A model generated the notes under the pieces. That model did no database searches. It was not told the DNA's origin and saw nothing but the letters and a program-made list of their open reading frames with translations. A DNA stretch of 16,285 nucleotides, from assembly GCA_937868245.1 (NCBI GenBank), contig CALMMI010000530.1, positions 1-16,285 on the forward strand, in the 5' to 3' direction. The stretch comes from an uncultured Ignavibacteria bacterium. Lineage in GTDB: Bacteria; Bacteroidota; Ignavibacteria; Kapaibacteriales; UBA961. Positions 1-8,500 of this stretch are shown here, in pieces. Positions within the stretch are counted from its first letter, which is position 1, and every line of letters begins with the position of its first letter. Position numbers and translations under genes: made by a program.

Positions 1-234
1 TCAACAACTAACAAATGTAGAATTTATGTCCAGTTTTTAGGGGGTCGGTACAGTAGTAAGATGATGTAAAAATGAAATTTCATTGAAATCACTAAAGTTA
101 AATTGGGGTGAATTTACGGAAGTAAAATGTAAAAAGATTTGTTTGCCGGTTTACCTTACAGTTAGTTAGGCATACGTAATGAGCTAAAACTAAATTTATG
201 ATAAGTACATGAATTTTGGAAAACAGCATAATTG

Positions 235-256
235 TAATTCTTTTCCGAAAGAATTA
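235..256. other. 9-bp perfect hairpin with UCCG loop
   Basis: The arms TAATTCTTT and AAAGAATTA pair without mismatch around the four-base loop TCCG, which fits the UNCG tetraloop pattern. No long T-run follows on either strand, so calling it a terminator would be weak. It could end a rightward gene outside the window or the kynureninase transcript, or be a chance AT-rich palindrome. Confidence 0.35.
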
Positions 257-371
257 TTTGATTAACAGTAATGTGGACAGTTTGTTTGTTTTTGACTCTA
301 TCTCACGTCCTGCTGTATTTTTATGCGATAGAATTTGAAAATACTAAATATGTGTAAGAAAACAGTATGGA

Positions 372-385
372 TTACTATATAGTAA
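372..385. other. 14-bp perfect palindrome beside the kynU stop codon
   Basis: TTACTATATAGTAA is its own reverse complement and ends one base before the stop codon of the leftward kynureninase gene. With no loop it is a poor terminator. It might be a protein-binding dyad for something to the left, or chance in AT-rich DNA. Confidence 0.25.
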
Positions 386-386
386 C

Positions 387-1670
387 CTAAAACTGAGCTG
401 CAGAATACTCTCTGATAATCGTTGTTAAGGTATAAACATCATTGAATGAATTATACAGTGGCACAGGGGCAATACGAATTACATTCGGTTCACGCCAATC
501 GACAATTACTCCTTTTTCCACCAGATAATGATATAAATCCCTACCTTGTTTCTCCACCAGAAGTGATAATTGGCAGCCGCGATCCTGAAGATTATCAGGG
601 GTTATAATCCTTATCGGAAGGTTAGGGAAATCACCGATAATACCGTCAAGTAAGAATTTCAGATAAGCGGTCAGCTCATCACGCTTTGTATAAAGGTTGG
701 ATAATTCTACTTTGTCGAAAACTGTAAGTGAACTTTTCAGAGCAGCCATTTGGAAAACCTGGGCATTACTTATTTGCCACCCTTCAGCTCCGCGTGCAGG
801 ACGAAATCCTTTCTTCATTTCAAACCGTGTTGCTTCGTCATTTCCCCACCAGCCTGCAAAGCGTGGTAAGTCGGTCCGCTCGCCATGCCGTTCGTGTACG
901 AAAATTCCACCTACTCCGCCTGGTCCCGAATTAAGGTATTTGTACGAACACCATGCAGCAAAATCAACATTCCAATCATGCAATTCAAGTTCTATATTCC
1001 CGATTGCATGGGCTAAATCAAATCCTGCAATTGCACCTGCTGAGTGTGCTGCTGCTGTAATTTGCTGGATGTCGAACCGCTGTCCGGTAAAATATTGTAC
1101 ACCGCTGAACATCACAAGAGCAAGGCTGTCTTTATGCTTATTAATTGTTTCAAGAATATCCTCTGTACGAAGTGTATATTCACCTTCTCTTGGTGAAATC
1201 TCGATGATTGCATCATCCGGATTTAATTCATGAAACCGCGTCTGACTCTCCATAGCATATTGATCAGACGGGAACGCACCAGCTTCCATGATAATCTTGT
1301 ACCGCTCCTTCGTAGGGCGGTAAAATGACACCATGAGAAGGTGAAGGTTTACTGTTAAGGTGTTCATACACACAACTTCGGTTTTCTGTGCACCTACGAT
1401 ACGGGCAAGTGAAGAAGTCAGTATCTTATGGTATGGAAACCACGGGTTTTTGGCGTTGAAATGACCTTCAACACCCCAATTTTTCCAATCTTCAAGTTCT
1501 TGAAGCAGAGCTGCCTCGGCTGATTTTGGTTGTAAGCCGAGAGAGTTGCCACAAAAATAAAGCGCATCTTTCCCGTTTATTTTAGGAAAATAAAATTCAT
1601 TGCGCATTGCGCCAAGGGCGTCGCGTGAGTCCATTTCAAGAGCAAAACCGGAAGATTGATTGTAATTCAT
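387..1670 (-). CDS. kynU: Kynureninase
   Basis: PLP-dependent cytoplasmic hydrolase (EC 3.7.1.3) that cleaves L-kynurenine to anthranilate and alanine, or 3-hydroxykynurenine to 3-hydroxyanthranilate and alanine, in tryptophan catabolism or the kynurenine route to NAD. The 427 residues match the family's usual length. Visible hallmarks are the N-terminal YFCGNSLGLQP segment (38-48), the FPSDQYA segment (133-139), FDLAHAIGN (217-225) with the PLP-ring Asp218, and CSYKYLNSGPGG (241-252) with Lys244 as the expected Schiff-base lysine. The GWWG (273-276) and GFRPARGAEGWQISN (288-302) segments are also typical. The start at 1670 is an ATG without a Shine-Dalgarno sequence; Met13 is an alternative. 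No tryptophan dioxygenase, kynurenine monooxygenase or 3-hydroxyanthranilate dioxygenase gene lies beside it, so whether it serves NAD synthesis or degradation cannot be read here. A TAnnTTTG promoter element lies about 75 bases upstream. Confidence 0.96.
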   Translation of the reverse strand: MNYNQSSGFALEMDSRDALGAMRNEFYFPKINGKDALYFCGNSLGLQPKSAEAALLQELEDWKNWGVEGHFNAKNPWFPYHKILTSSLARIVGAQKTEVVCMNTLTVNLHLLMVSFYRPTKERYKIIMEAGAFPSDQYAMESQTRFHELNPDDAIIEISPREGEYTLRTEDILETINKHKDSLALVMFSGVQYFTGQRFDIQQITAAAHSAGAIAGFDLAHAIGNIELELHDWNVDFAAWCSYKYLNSGPGGVGGIFVHERHGERTDLPRFAGWWGNDEATRFEMKKGFRPARGAEGWQISNAQVFQMAALKSSLTVFDKVELSNLYTKRDELTAYLKFLLDGIIGDFPNLPIRIITPDNLQDRGCQLSLLVEKQGRDLYHYLVEKGVIVDWREPNVIRIAPVPLYNSFNDVYTLTTIIREYSAAQF

Positions 1671-1744
1671 AGAGAGGAGAAAGAGAAAAAGAATTTAATT
1701 CGATAGTAATGGTCTTATTAAAAAACTGTTACAATTTTAACGCG

Positions 1745-1752
1745 CAAACATA
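1745..1752 (-). promoter_or_regulatory. Candidate -7 element upstream of kynU
   Basis: On the minus strand this reads TATGTTTG, an exact match to the Bacteroidota -7 consensus TAnnTTTG. It would place transcription start near 1738 and give a leader of about 65-70 bases. No TTG -33 element is seen at the usual 19-21 base spacing, so the call rests on the -7 box alone. Confidence 0.35.
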
Positions 1753-1785
1753 AGGAGATTTATTGGAATAGTTGACTTTTGGCAA

Positions 1786-3165
1786 TTACTTCCGTAACAG
1801 TTTGGAAAGAATAGGGGGAGTGATAAGAGTAGTTAGGATTACTATAAGAACAATAATTGAAAATTCTTCTGCATTGATGACATTTAATTGTCTGCCCATT
1901 GCCGCGAAAATGAGACCTACTTCGCCTCGTGGTACCATGCCGAATCCCACCACAATTTTCCGAACTTTCCCGGCAGCCAGTCCGGCAACAACTTTCCCAC
2001 CAACGGCTACTGCTGTAAGTCCTAAAGCAACTAACACTACATGGATATTGCCGAGCAATTGAAGATTGACAGCAAATCCTGTCATTACAAAAAAGATTGG
2101 TGAAAGAAAATACCCGATAGGAGCGATGATAGAATCTACATGATGATCTGCATAACGCTCCAATACTAATTCTGCTTCCTGTTGCGCTTGTATTGGAGCA
2201 GTTTTTAGTACAGTTTGCATTTCTGTTACAATTGCCGGATTGTCAAAATGCCGGAAATGTACAGGGTCGAGAATAATTCCTGCCGTGAAAGCACCAACAA
2301 TAGCAGCAAGCCCTATGGAATCGGCAAGAAAAGCAAAGAATAATCCTGTTGCAATTGCGAACGTAAATTTCATTGCGATTCCACCACTGAGATTAGACAT
2401 GAATTTGCTGATTCTTTCTGCGGCAAATTGTCTGATAAGTATTCCAACGGCTAAGAATCCGAATGCTTTAAGCATAATAATCCCCATAACGGTAAAATCA
2501 ACCGAATTGGTTGTTACCATCGCGGACACAACAGCAAGAATAATTAAACCCATTATATCATCGATAACTGCTGCACCTAAAACGATTTGAGCTTCAATAG
2601 TTTGGAGAGGCTTCGCGTCCTTAAAAACACGAGCAGTGATTCCCACAGATGTAGCTGTGAAGATTGCCCCTATAAACAAATAAGTGTTGAACGGTAATCC
2701 CGGTAAGAGTAACGGTCCTGCTACCCATGTACCAAGCACGAACGGCACAATAACCCCGATTGTTGCTACAAAAAAAGCCCTGATTCCAACACGCCTCATG
2801 GCTTGAATATCCGATTCAAGACCAACCTGAAATAATAAAATCACAACACCCAATTCAGCAAGGAAGTGAATGATTTCATTGCTACGAAGTACCTCCAGCC
2901 CGGTATAGCCGGTCAAAAAAATGTTCCCAAGCAACACACCTACCAGCAATTCACCGAGAACTGCAGGCTGTTTCCAACGCTCGACAATACCCGAAAGACG
3001 GGCTGCAACTAAAAGAAATACAATCCAAAAAAAAGTGACGGCAAGATTGGAGGGGGCAAAGAAACTACCCGTGCAACTGTAAAAAGGTAGCACCAACAGT
3101 GGTAAGAGCCAATTCCATCTGCGTGTTTTAGATTTGTACATTGCAGAACGGAAAGTAGGGTTCAT
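1786..3165 (-). CDS. Cation:proton antiporter, CPA2 (Na+/H+ exchanger PF00999) family
   Basis: Inner-membrane exchanger of the monovalent cation:proton antiporter-2 group, probably exchanging Na+ or K+ for H+. The 459 residues are mostly transmembrane helices. Family marks: PAVLGELLVGVLLGN (67-81), TATSVGITARVFKD (170-183) in the unwound crossing-helix region, GAAVIDDIMG (197-206) with the paired Asp202-Asp203 typical of electrogenic NapA-like exchangers, Lys391 in GGKVVAG as a candidate partner lysine, and MVPRGEVGL (410-418). A hydrophilic loop at about 312-345 separates late helices. The protein stops after the membrane domain; there is no TrkA-N/RCK domain as in KefB/KefC. The first 35 residues form an extra basic-then-hydrophobic segment ending near Cys31, so Met9 is a plausible alternative start and this part may be a signal-like helix. 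The exact ion cannot be told. It lies 115 bases upstream of kynU on the same strand with no clear functional link. Confidence 0.9.
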   Translation of the reverse strand: MNPTFRSAMYKSKTRRWNWLLPLLVLPFYSCTGSFFAPSNLAVTFFWIVFLLVAARLSGIVERWKQPAVLGELLVGVLLGNIFLTGYTGLEVLRSNEIIHFLAELGVVILLFQVGLESDIQAMRRVGIRAFFVATIGVIVPFVLGTWVAGPLLLPGLPFNTYLFIGAIFTATSVGITARVFKDAKPLQTIEAQIVLGAAVIDDIMGLIILAVVSAMVTTNSVDFTVMGIIMLKAFGFLAVGILIRQFAAERISKFMSNLSGGIAMKFTFAIATGLFFAFLADSIGLAAIVGAFTAGIILDPVHFRHFDNPAIVTEMQTVLKTAPIQAQQEAELVLERYADHHVDSIIAPIGYFLSPIFFVMTGFAVNLQLLGNIHVVLVALGLTAVAVGGKVVAGLAAGKVRKIVVGFGMVPRGEVGLIFAAMGRQLNVINAEEFSIIVLIVILTTLITPPILSKLLRK

Positions 3166-3254
3166 TATTCATATTCATTTGTAAGTCAAAAGCGAAAATC
3201 AAAGAGTGTTATTTCAGGCAAATTACTAAAAAAAGACTGATTAGCAGAATGAAA

Positions 3255-3262
3255 TAACTTTG
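3255..3262 (+). promoter_or_regulatory. Candidate -7 element for the MlaF-like gene
   Basis: TAACTTTG matches TAnnTTTG exactly. Transcription would begin near 3268, giving a leader of about 130 bases that contains the hairpins described at 3305-3375. No TTG is seen 19-21 bases upstream, so this is a -7-only match. Confidence 0.35.
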
Positions 3263-3282
3263 ACGTTAGCTAGTTATTAAAA

Positions 3283-3375
3283 CCGTATAAAACGGATTTT
3301 TTGGTTACGCACCCGAAAGGTGGTAAATTGCTTTAGATTTTACAGTAAAAACGGCGGTTCGGTCGCTATTTTACT
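3283..3375 (+). promoter_or_regulatory. Possible structured 5' leader of the MlaF-like gene (three hairpins)
   Basis: Three foldable elements lie in tandem before the start codon at 3400. First, CCGT-ATAAA-ACGG (3283-3295) has a T-run at 3297-3302, which looks like a weak intrinsic terminator. Second, TTACGCACC (3305-3313) pairs with GGTGGTAA (3319-3326) over loop CGAAA, leaving one bulged G. Third, AGTAAAA plus GCG (3344-3356) pairs with CGC plus TTTTACT (3364-3375), with a small internal loop and a seven-base loop GTTCGGT. No known riboswitch class was recognised. This could be a regulatory leader, attenuator or small RNA, or chance folding of AT-rich DNA. Confidence 0.4.
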
Positions 3376-3399
3376 TCCACTAGATTCAGATATTCACTT

Positions 3400-4173
3400 A
3401 TGATAGAACTTAAAGACCTCCATAAATCATTCGGCGAAAAAAATGTACTTAACGGAATTGACCTTGCTATCCCCAATGGGCAGACTATGTGTGTTATCGG
3501 TAAGTCCGGTTGCGGTAAGAGTGTATTATTAAAGCATATTGTTAGGTTGTTAGATCCGGATCAAGGCACAGTGTGGGTTGATGGCAAGAACATTGCAGAC
3601 CTGGATCAAGAGAATATTTTTGAAATGAGAAGGAAAATAGGGTATGTTTTTCAAGGGGCGGCTCTATTCGACTCTATGACCGTTTTTGAAAATGTAGTAA
3701 TAGGTCTATACGAACATGGGGAAAAAGATGCCAAAATATTGGAAAGTGAAGCACGAAGAGTACTTGCAGCCGTTGCCTTATTACCCGATATTTCTGAATC
3801 CGGTACGCCAAATTTCGAGAAAGAATATACTATCCTGAAAAATAAGAAGCCTTCCGACCTTTCAGGTGGTATGAGAAAAAGGGTTGGTGTTGCCAGAGCT
3901 TTGGTAGGAAGTCCTACCTATGTATTCTACGATGAGCCCACCACAGGTCTCGACCCGGTAAATTCCGAGCAAATAGATAATTTGATAGCAGATCTTGCTA
4001 CAAAACTAAAAGTTACATCACTGGTTATTACGCACGATATGTTCTCTGTATTTAAGATAGCCGACCGTGTAGCAATGCTGGAGTTTGGAAAAGTGCGTTT
4101 TGAAGGAACTGCAAAAGAGCTTCAAGAATCAAAAGATGAAGCGGTTGTAGAGTTTTTGGAGCGGTATGTTTAG
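3400..4173 (+). CDS. ABC transporter ATP-binding protein, MlaF/Ttg2A-like
   Basis: Cytoplasmic ATPase of the type that powers MlaE-like permeases with MCE proteins in phospholipid transport between inner and outer membranes. The 257 residues have every ABC motif: Walker A GKSGCGKS (34-41), Q-loop FQGAALFDSMTVFENV (84-99), signature LSGGMRKRVGVARAL (154-168), Walker B YVFYDEP (174-180) with Glu179, D-loop GLDP (183-186) and switch His212. ALFDSMTVFENV, SGGMRKRVGVARAL and YDEPTTGLDPVNS are the wording seen in MlaF-type rather than amino-acid or export ATPases. A slightly long stretch at 129-150 precedes the signature. The ATG has no Shine-Dalgarno sequence. No MlaE permease or MlaD/MCE gene adjoins it: the upstream gene is divergent and the downstream gene convergent. 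Its partners must be elsewhere if it is of the Mla type. Confidence 0.88.
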   Translation: MIELKDLHKSFGEKNVLNGIDLAIPNGQTMCVIGKSGCGKSVLLKHIVRLLDPDQGTVWVDGKNIADLDQENIFEMRRKIGYVFQGAALFDSMTVFENVVIGLYEHGEKDAKILESEARRVLAAVALLPDISESGTPNFEKEYTILKNKKPSDLSGGMRKRVGVARALVGSPTYVFYDEPTTGLDPVNSEQIDNLIADLATKLKVTSLVITHDMFSVFKIADRVAMLEFGKVRFEGTAKELQESKDEAVVEFLERYV

Positions 4174-4353
4174 AAGAAGCTGATGGCTGTTGGCTGATAG
4201 CTGATAGCATCCTTGGATTACAAGAGAATCAGGTTGTTTTGTTATAATAGAATAACATTCTCAAATATCTGTATGCATCTAAAAAAACATGAATGAAGGC
4301 TTGCCACTCTTAAAAGCTAACAGCAAATAGCTATAAGCCATCAGCTATTCTTC
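4174..4353. repeat. Imperfect inverted repeat in a convergent gap (MITE-like or extragenic repeat)
   Basis: GAAGAAGCTGATGGCT (4173-4188) recurs inverted at the far end as AGCCATCAGCTATTCTTC (4336-4353), with 11 bases identical (AGCTGATGGCT) and a two-base gap beyond. The left arm continues with GGCTGATAGCTGATAGC (4192-4208), which repeats a GCTGATAG unit. The right side contains GCTAACAGCAAATAGCTATA (4315-4334), partly complementary to it. The element fills the whole gap between the convergent MlaF-like and CDF genes, and its right arm reaches the CDF stop codon. It codes for nothing visible. A dispersed non-coding repeat is likely; a large-loop bidirectional terminator is an alternative. Confidence 0.5.
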
Positions 4354-5269
4354 ACACATGCCCCGGTGGGTGATCTGTACTTTCTAAATGACTTGTAACA
4401 TCAACAGGGGTCGGAAGGAGCAACCTCTCGATTGTTTGTTCAGCATCAGTAGCAATTGCATGACAAACCTCTATCGGAGTGCCGTCATGAAACTGAAGAT
4501 GAAAATCAGCATAGATTTGCTGTCCCGACTCACGCATTCGCAGACGATGAAAAGAAATATCATTCTTTTTGCAAAATTCGTCTAAACCTGTGCGTACCTT
4601 TAACTCCAGAACTGAATTTGTCTTATCCATCAAACCGTCAGCCGAACTGCGAATCAATTTCAACCCCTCAAAAATAATATTACCACCGAAAAGCAGGGCT
4701 GCAAGCGGGTCAATCCACGTTAAACCCGTCACTTGTGCAATTATAAGCCCGATGATTGCACCAAAGCTTGTCCAGGCATCTGTAAGAATATGTTTCCCGT
4801 TGGCAGTTACTATTAATGAACGCTGCTGTTTACCTGTTCGTACTAAAAACCATCCCAATAATGCGTTTACTCCACCTGCAAAAGCAGTTAACGATGTACC
4901 GATTGTTACTTTGTCGAGAGTTATACCAACTATCAGCTTATCAACAGCAGTGTAGATGATAACTATTGCAGCAAGAATAATCAATCCGCCTTCCAACCCT
5001 GCTGAAAAGTAACTGATCTTGTCATGCCCAAAATGGTGATCTTCGTCCGGTGGGCGGTAGGTAACCCGTAAGCTGTACGATGCAAATCCCACTGCTGCAA
5101 TGTGAACAATTGTCTCCATTGCATCGGAGAAAATTGCAATAGAGCCTGTAAGATAATATGCAGTCCATTTTATACCTAACATCAATACCCCAATGAACAA
5201 TGAAATGTTCATTGCTCTTGTTTCTTTTGATGAAATTAATGTATGTGATTGAGTTTGAGTTTGAGCCAT
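4352..5269 (-). CDS. Cation diffusion facilitator (CDF) family metal transporter
   Basis: Inner-membrane divalent-metal/proton antiporter that exports ions such as Zn2+, Fe2+, Mn2+ or Co2+ from the cytoplasm. The 305 residues show the usual six-helix domain and a C-terminal cytoplasmic dimerisation domain. Recognisable parts are TGSIAIFSDAMETIVH (41-56) in helix 2, RPPDEDHHFGHDKISYFSAG (72-91) between helices 2 and 3, and HILTD (160-164) in helix 5, a complete HxxxD metal-site half. Helix 2, however, carries Glu52 and His56 where classical zinc members have HxxxD and others DxxxD. The C-terminal domain (about 212-297) has histidines at 241, 257, 270 and 294 that fit its metal-binding positions. 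The ATG at 5269 lacks a Shine-Dalgarno sequence; Met20 is an alternative start. The substrate cannot be assigned from sequence alone. The gene is convergent with the MlaF-like gene. Confidence 0.92.
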   Translation of the reverse strand: MAQTQTQSHTLISSKETRAMNISLFIGVLMLGIKWTAYYLTGSIAIFSDAMETIVHIAAVGFASYSLRVTYRPPDEDHHFGHDKISYFSAGLEGGLIILAAIVIIYTAVDKLIVGITLDKVTIGTSLTAFAGGVNALLGWFLVRTGKQQRSLIVTANGKHILTDAWTSFGAIIGLIIAQVTGLTWIDPLAALLFGGNIIFEGLKLIRSSADGLMDKTNSVLELKVRTGLDEFCKKNDISFHRLRMRESGQQIYADFHLQFHDGTPIEVCHAIATDAEQTIERLLLPTPVDVTSHLESTDHPPGHV

Positions 5270-5505
5270 GTAATAGATTATCGATAAAAACTAAGAATGA
5301 ACCGGATTGATCAGAAAAATCAATGTGAAATCGACAACTGAAATTCAATTTTAATTGAGATAATCGGCAATCATATCCTTTGTATCATGCGGACGGCAAC
5401 CACACAGTTTCATTGCGTAGTATTTTGATAACAGTAAAAAATTATGAACCGATTGTAGAAATTAGTCAAGCCTGAGTAAATTCGTTGTATGGTTCAAATC
5501 ACACT

Positions 5506-5542
5506 AAAAAAAGACCTGCCAGATGGATTCTGACAGGTCTTT
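5506..5542 (-). terminator. Rho-independent terminator of the DUF2723 gene
   Basis: On the minus strand AAAGACCTGTCA and TGGCAGGTCTTT pair over a nine-base loop with a single mismatch, and the second arm runs into seven T residues. It begins 26 bases past the stop codon of the 1022-residue gene, the expected place. It is the clearest intrinsic terminator in the window. Confidence 0.85.
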
Positions 5543-5568
5543 CATGTTGAATGAACCGATTATATCAA

Positions 5569-8500
5569 TCAGTTCGTTTTTTTACTTGTATCAATTGCAG
5601 CGTTTGGATTAGCCTTTGCTCTCATTTCGGCGGATTTTGCCTGAAGCATTGGCATTAGACTCATATAGTCTTTATTGCCTGAGGACTGATATTTTTGGAT
5701 TAACTTATCAGCAAAATCAGCAGCTTCTGCATATTTGCCTTGGTCTTCAAGTGCACCCAATTCCATTTGATCAATCTGAGCTTCAACCTTGATTTCATCT
5801 CCACCGTTAGCAGGGTTTTGGCGCATTTTCTGTTTAGCGGATGCCATGTCACCTAATACTACATACCCGCGGGCAGCAGCATCATACGGACTGAGACGGT
5901 CAGAATAACGCTCCACTTCCATCAACGAAGGGTTGTCAATCAAATATTGAGATGATTTGATAACCATCTGTGCGTATTTCTTTGCTTTTTCGTTATTACC
6001 TGCACGTTTGTACATGTCGGCAATTTGAAATTCAAGGGCATACGACATCGGGAATTGCGTTGCCGATATGTTTTTATCCATTGCATCAAGAACAGCTATA
6101 CATTTAGCATTGTCTTTAACATCCGAAATGAAATGAATTGCATAACGAAGGTAAATCATACGGTAACTGTCCATAAAACGACGGTGTACTTCATCGTAAT
6201 ACACATTCATATTATCAAGATTACGGAATTTAAACCCGTAGTGAGGTTCTGTATGAACTTCATCATCAGGTAATGGATTCAGCAAGCATTGATCCATGAT
6301 TTTATTATCGAATATATCCGTTTGAGTTCCCATCTGACGCTGAGGAACAGGGCAAACACGTAGTGCAAGTCCTTCCCAACGTAGATAATCATCCAATCCA
6401 CAGTAGTTCTCGTTACCACCGGCAGAGAAATACACAGGGCGTTCAAAACGGGTTTGCTGAACAATGTCTTTCACGAGTTTATGTTGATTCCCGATAAAAT
6501 ATACATCTTTTCCGCTTCCGTTCTTCTGTGGCTCACCCGATCCTGTAAAGAGGAATCTCATAGCTGCAGCTTGAATGTAACCTGGGTTATCGGTATATTT
6601 CTTCATGATCTCAGGACGTACAGGGATTGTAACTTCCTGAGCTTCTCCATATTCAGGAGAAAGTGCTTTAGGATCGCTTTCATCCACTTGAAGGGACTCA
6701 TCAGTAAAGCTGAGCGGTAGTTTCTTTGCTCCCCAAGGCTCACGGTTCTTCAGTTGGTCGATATACCAGCCTGTTTGACCCAAACTAAGATTTACAACGC
6801 GTACATCACGGCGAATACCTGCCACATCCTGCATATACCACAATGGGAATGTATCATTATCACCGTAGGTAAACACGATAGCATCCTTATCCAAGCTCTG
6901 GAGAACGTTGTATGAGTAGTCGAAAGGAATGTAATTACCTGCACGGCTGTGAATTTTCCAGCCACCGTTTGCCATATTAAGAGGCACAAGAATAATCGAA
7001 AGTGCCACGATTCCACCTGCAAGTCCGGTTGATGCAGCTTTTTCCTTGCGGATTGTTTCGATAAGCCCATACACACCCATACCAATCCACATACACCATA
7101 CCATGAAAGAACCTACATAAAAATAGTCTCGCTCTCTTGGTTGCGGGCTTTGTTGATTCTGTGCATAAGCAGCTAGTACACCCATCATCAAGAATAACGT
7201 GAGATGTACTAACGCCATTCTCGGATCCTTTTTGAAGTGGAAGTAAAGACCGATGATACCGAAAATAAGCGGCAGTAAAAAGAAATGAATCGGGAAATGA
7301 TCAGCATAACCTGAAAGATAATTATAAGCAAGATAGTCCTTATCCTTCTTAGTACTGAAGAATGAAGTCTTAGCATCTTGAATATCACCCTCACGACCAA
7401 TAAAGTTCCATCCGAAATATCGCAGGTACATGTGTTGAATTTGATACAACCAGAGGAATTTCATTTCTCCGCTCATATTCACTTTCATTTTACTGTAATC
7501 CGGAACTTGGAATTGCGCACCGCTTTCACGGGTAACAACTTTATACGGTGGACGTTCCCATTTACCATAACGAGCATGATGTTTTTCGTATGGATCTCCG
7601 GTTTGATACCGGCGGGGCCATCCGGGAGCATCACCGTATTGTTCACGGCTTAGGTATGAGGTTAAGCCTGATAATGTTTTTGGAGTATTTTCATTCATCG
7701 GAGGATTAGCATTTGATCTCAAGAGAATATGAGTATAACTGCTATATCCAAGAATAACAAGCAAGAATGCTGAACAGGCGAGGTTGAGAACGGGTTTCTT
7801 GTTCTTAAGACCGTACCAAACACCGAAAGCTGAACCTGCAATAATAAGAAATGCTATCATCGTGATAACAAAGCTCTCACTGTAGGCATATTCACGTGCT
7901 TCCGTACGCCAAAAATTTCCACCAATCATAGATGGAAGAACTTTAACGACACCGGGATAGATTATACCAAAAATCACCACACCGATTAAACCTGTCAGCA
8001 AGAACGACCCGATTGAGAATTTGTAACGACGGAAATAAACCACCAAAACAATCGAGAACAAAGTAAGAATACTAAATAAGTGGACACCTGTGGAAAGTCC
8101 AACCAAATAAGCTATAAGCAGCAAATACCGCTCATTGCCCTTGTTGTCGGCTTCTTCGTGCCATCTCATCATCAGCCAAATAATCAATGCGACGAAAAGG
8201 GTAGAAGAGGCATACACTTCCGACTCCACGGCATTGAACCAAAACGTATCACTAAAGGTATATGCAGCTGCGGCTACGAATGCAGCTCCATAAACAGATA
8301 TTGCATCGCCCATTGATTCGATTGGATCTTTCCGAAGATTACGAATCACTTGTACGGTAATAAGATAAAGCAAGAAAACAGTAACTGCACTTGCAACAAC
8401 AGATACCAAATTCACTCTCCAACCCGGATCGCCAATCGGCATCAAATGAAACAACTTTCCTACCATCAAAAATAAAGGCGCACCTGGCGGGTGACCTACT

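Larger units (their letters stand above)
1..386. other. AT-rich non-coding region at the left edge
   Basis: No convincing gene is visible. Short open frames run in from the left edge on the + strand (one ends near base 69, another near base 39). Either could be the last residues of a gene lying outside the window, but they are too short to judge. The stretch holds a perfect 9-bp hairpin at 235-256 and a 14-bp palindrome at 372-385, listed separately. It is the 3' flank of the leftward kynureninase gene. Confidence 0.5.

Noticed and set aside
697..1233. 178-codon open frame on the plus strand
   Set aside because: It lies wholly inside kynU on the opposite strand, and its translation is Ser/Pro/Arg-rich with no domain.
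2240..2590. 116-codon plus-strand frame
   Set aside because: Antisense to the antiporter; the Ile/Ala/Thr-rich translation mirrors the membrane-helix codons on the other strand.
3344..3375. Possible tRNA, because GGTTCG at 3356-3361 recalls a T-loop
   Set aside because: No acceptor, D or anticodon arms can be drawn around it and the T-loop consensus is not met; kept only as a leader hairpin.
4388..4955. Overlapping plus-strand frames of 65, 73 and 128 codons
   Set aside because: All lie antisense to the well-supported CDF gene and show no family features.
5022..5348. 108-codon minus-strand frame overlapping the CDF start
   Set aside because: It overlaps the CDF coding sequence in another frame and its composition is not protein-like; no motif or start signal supports it.
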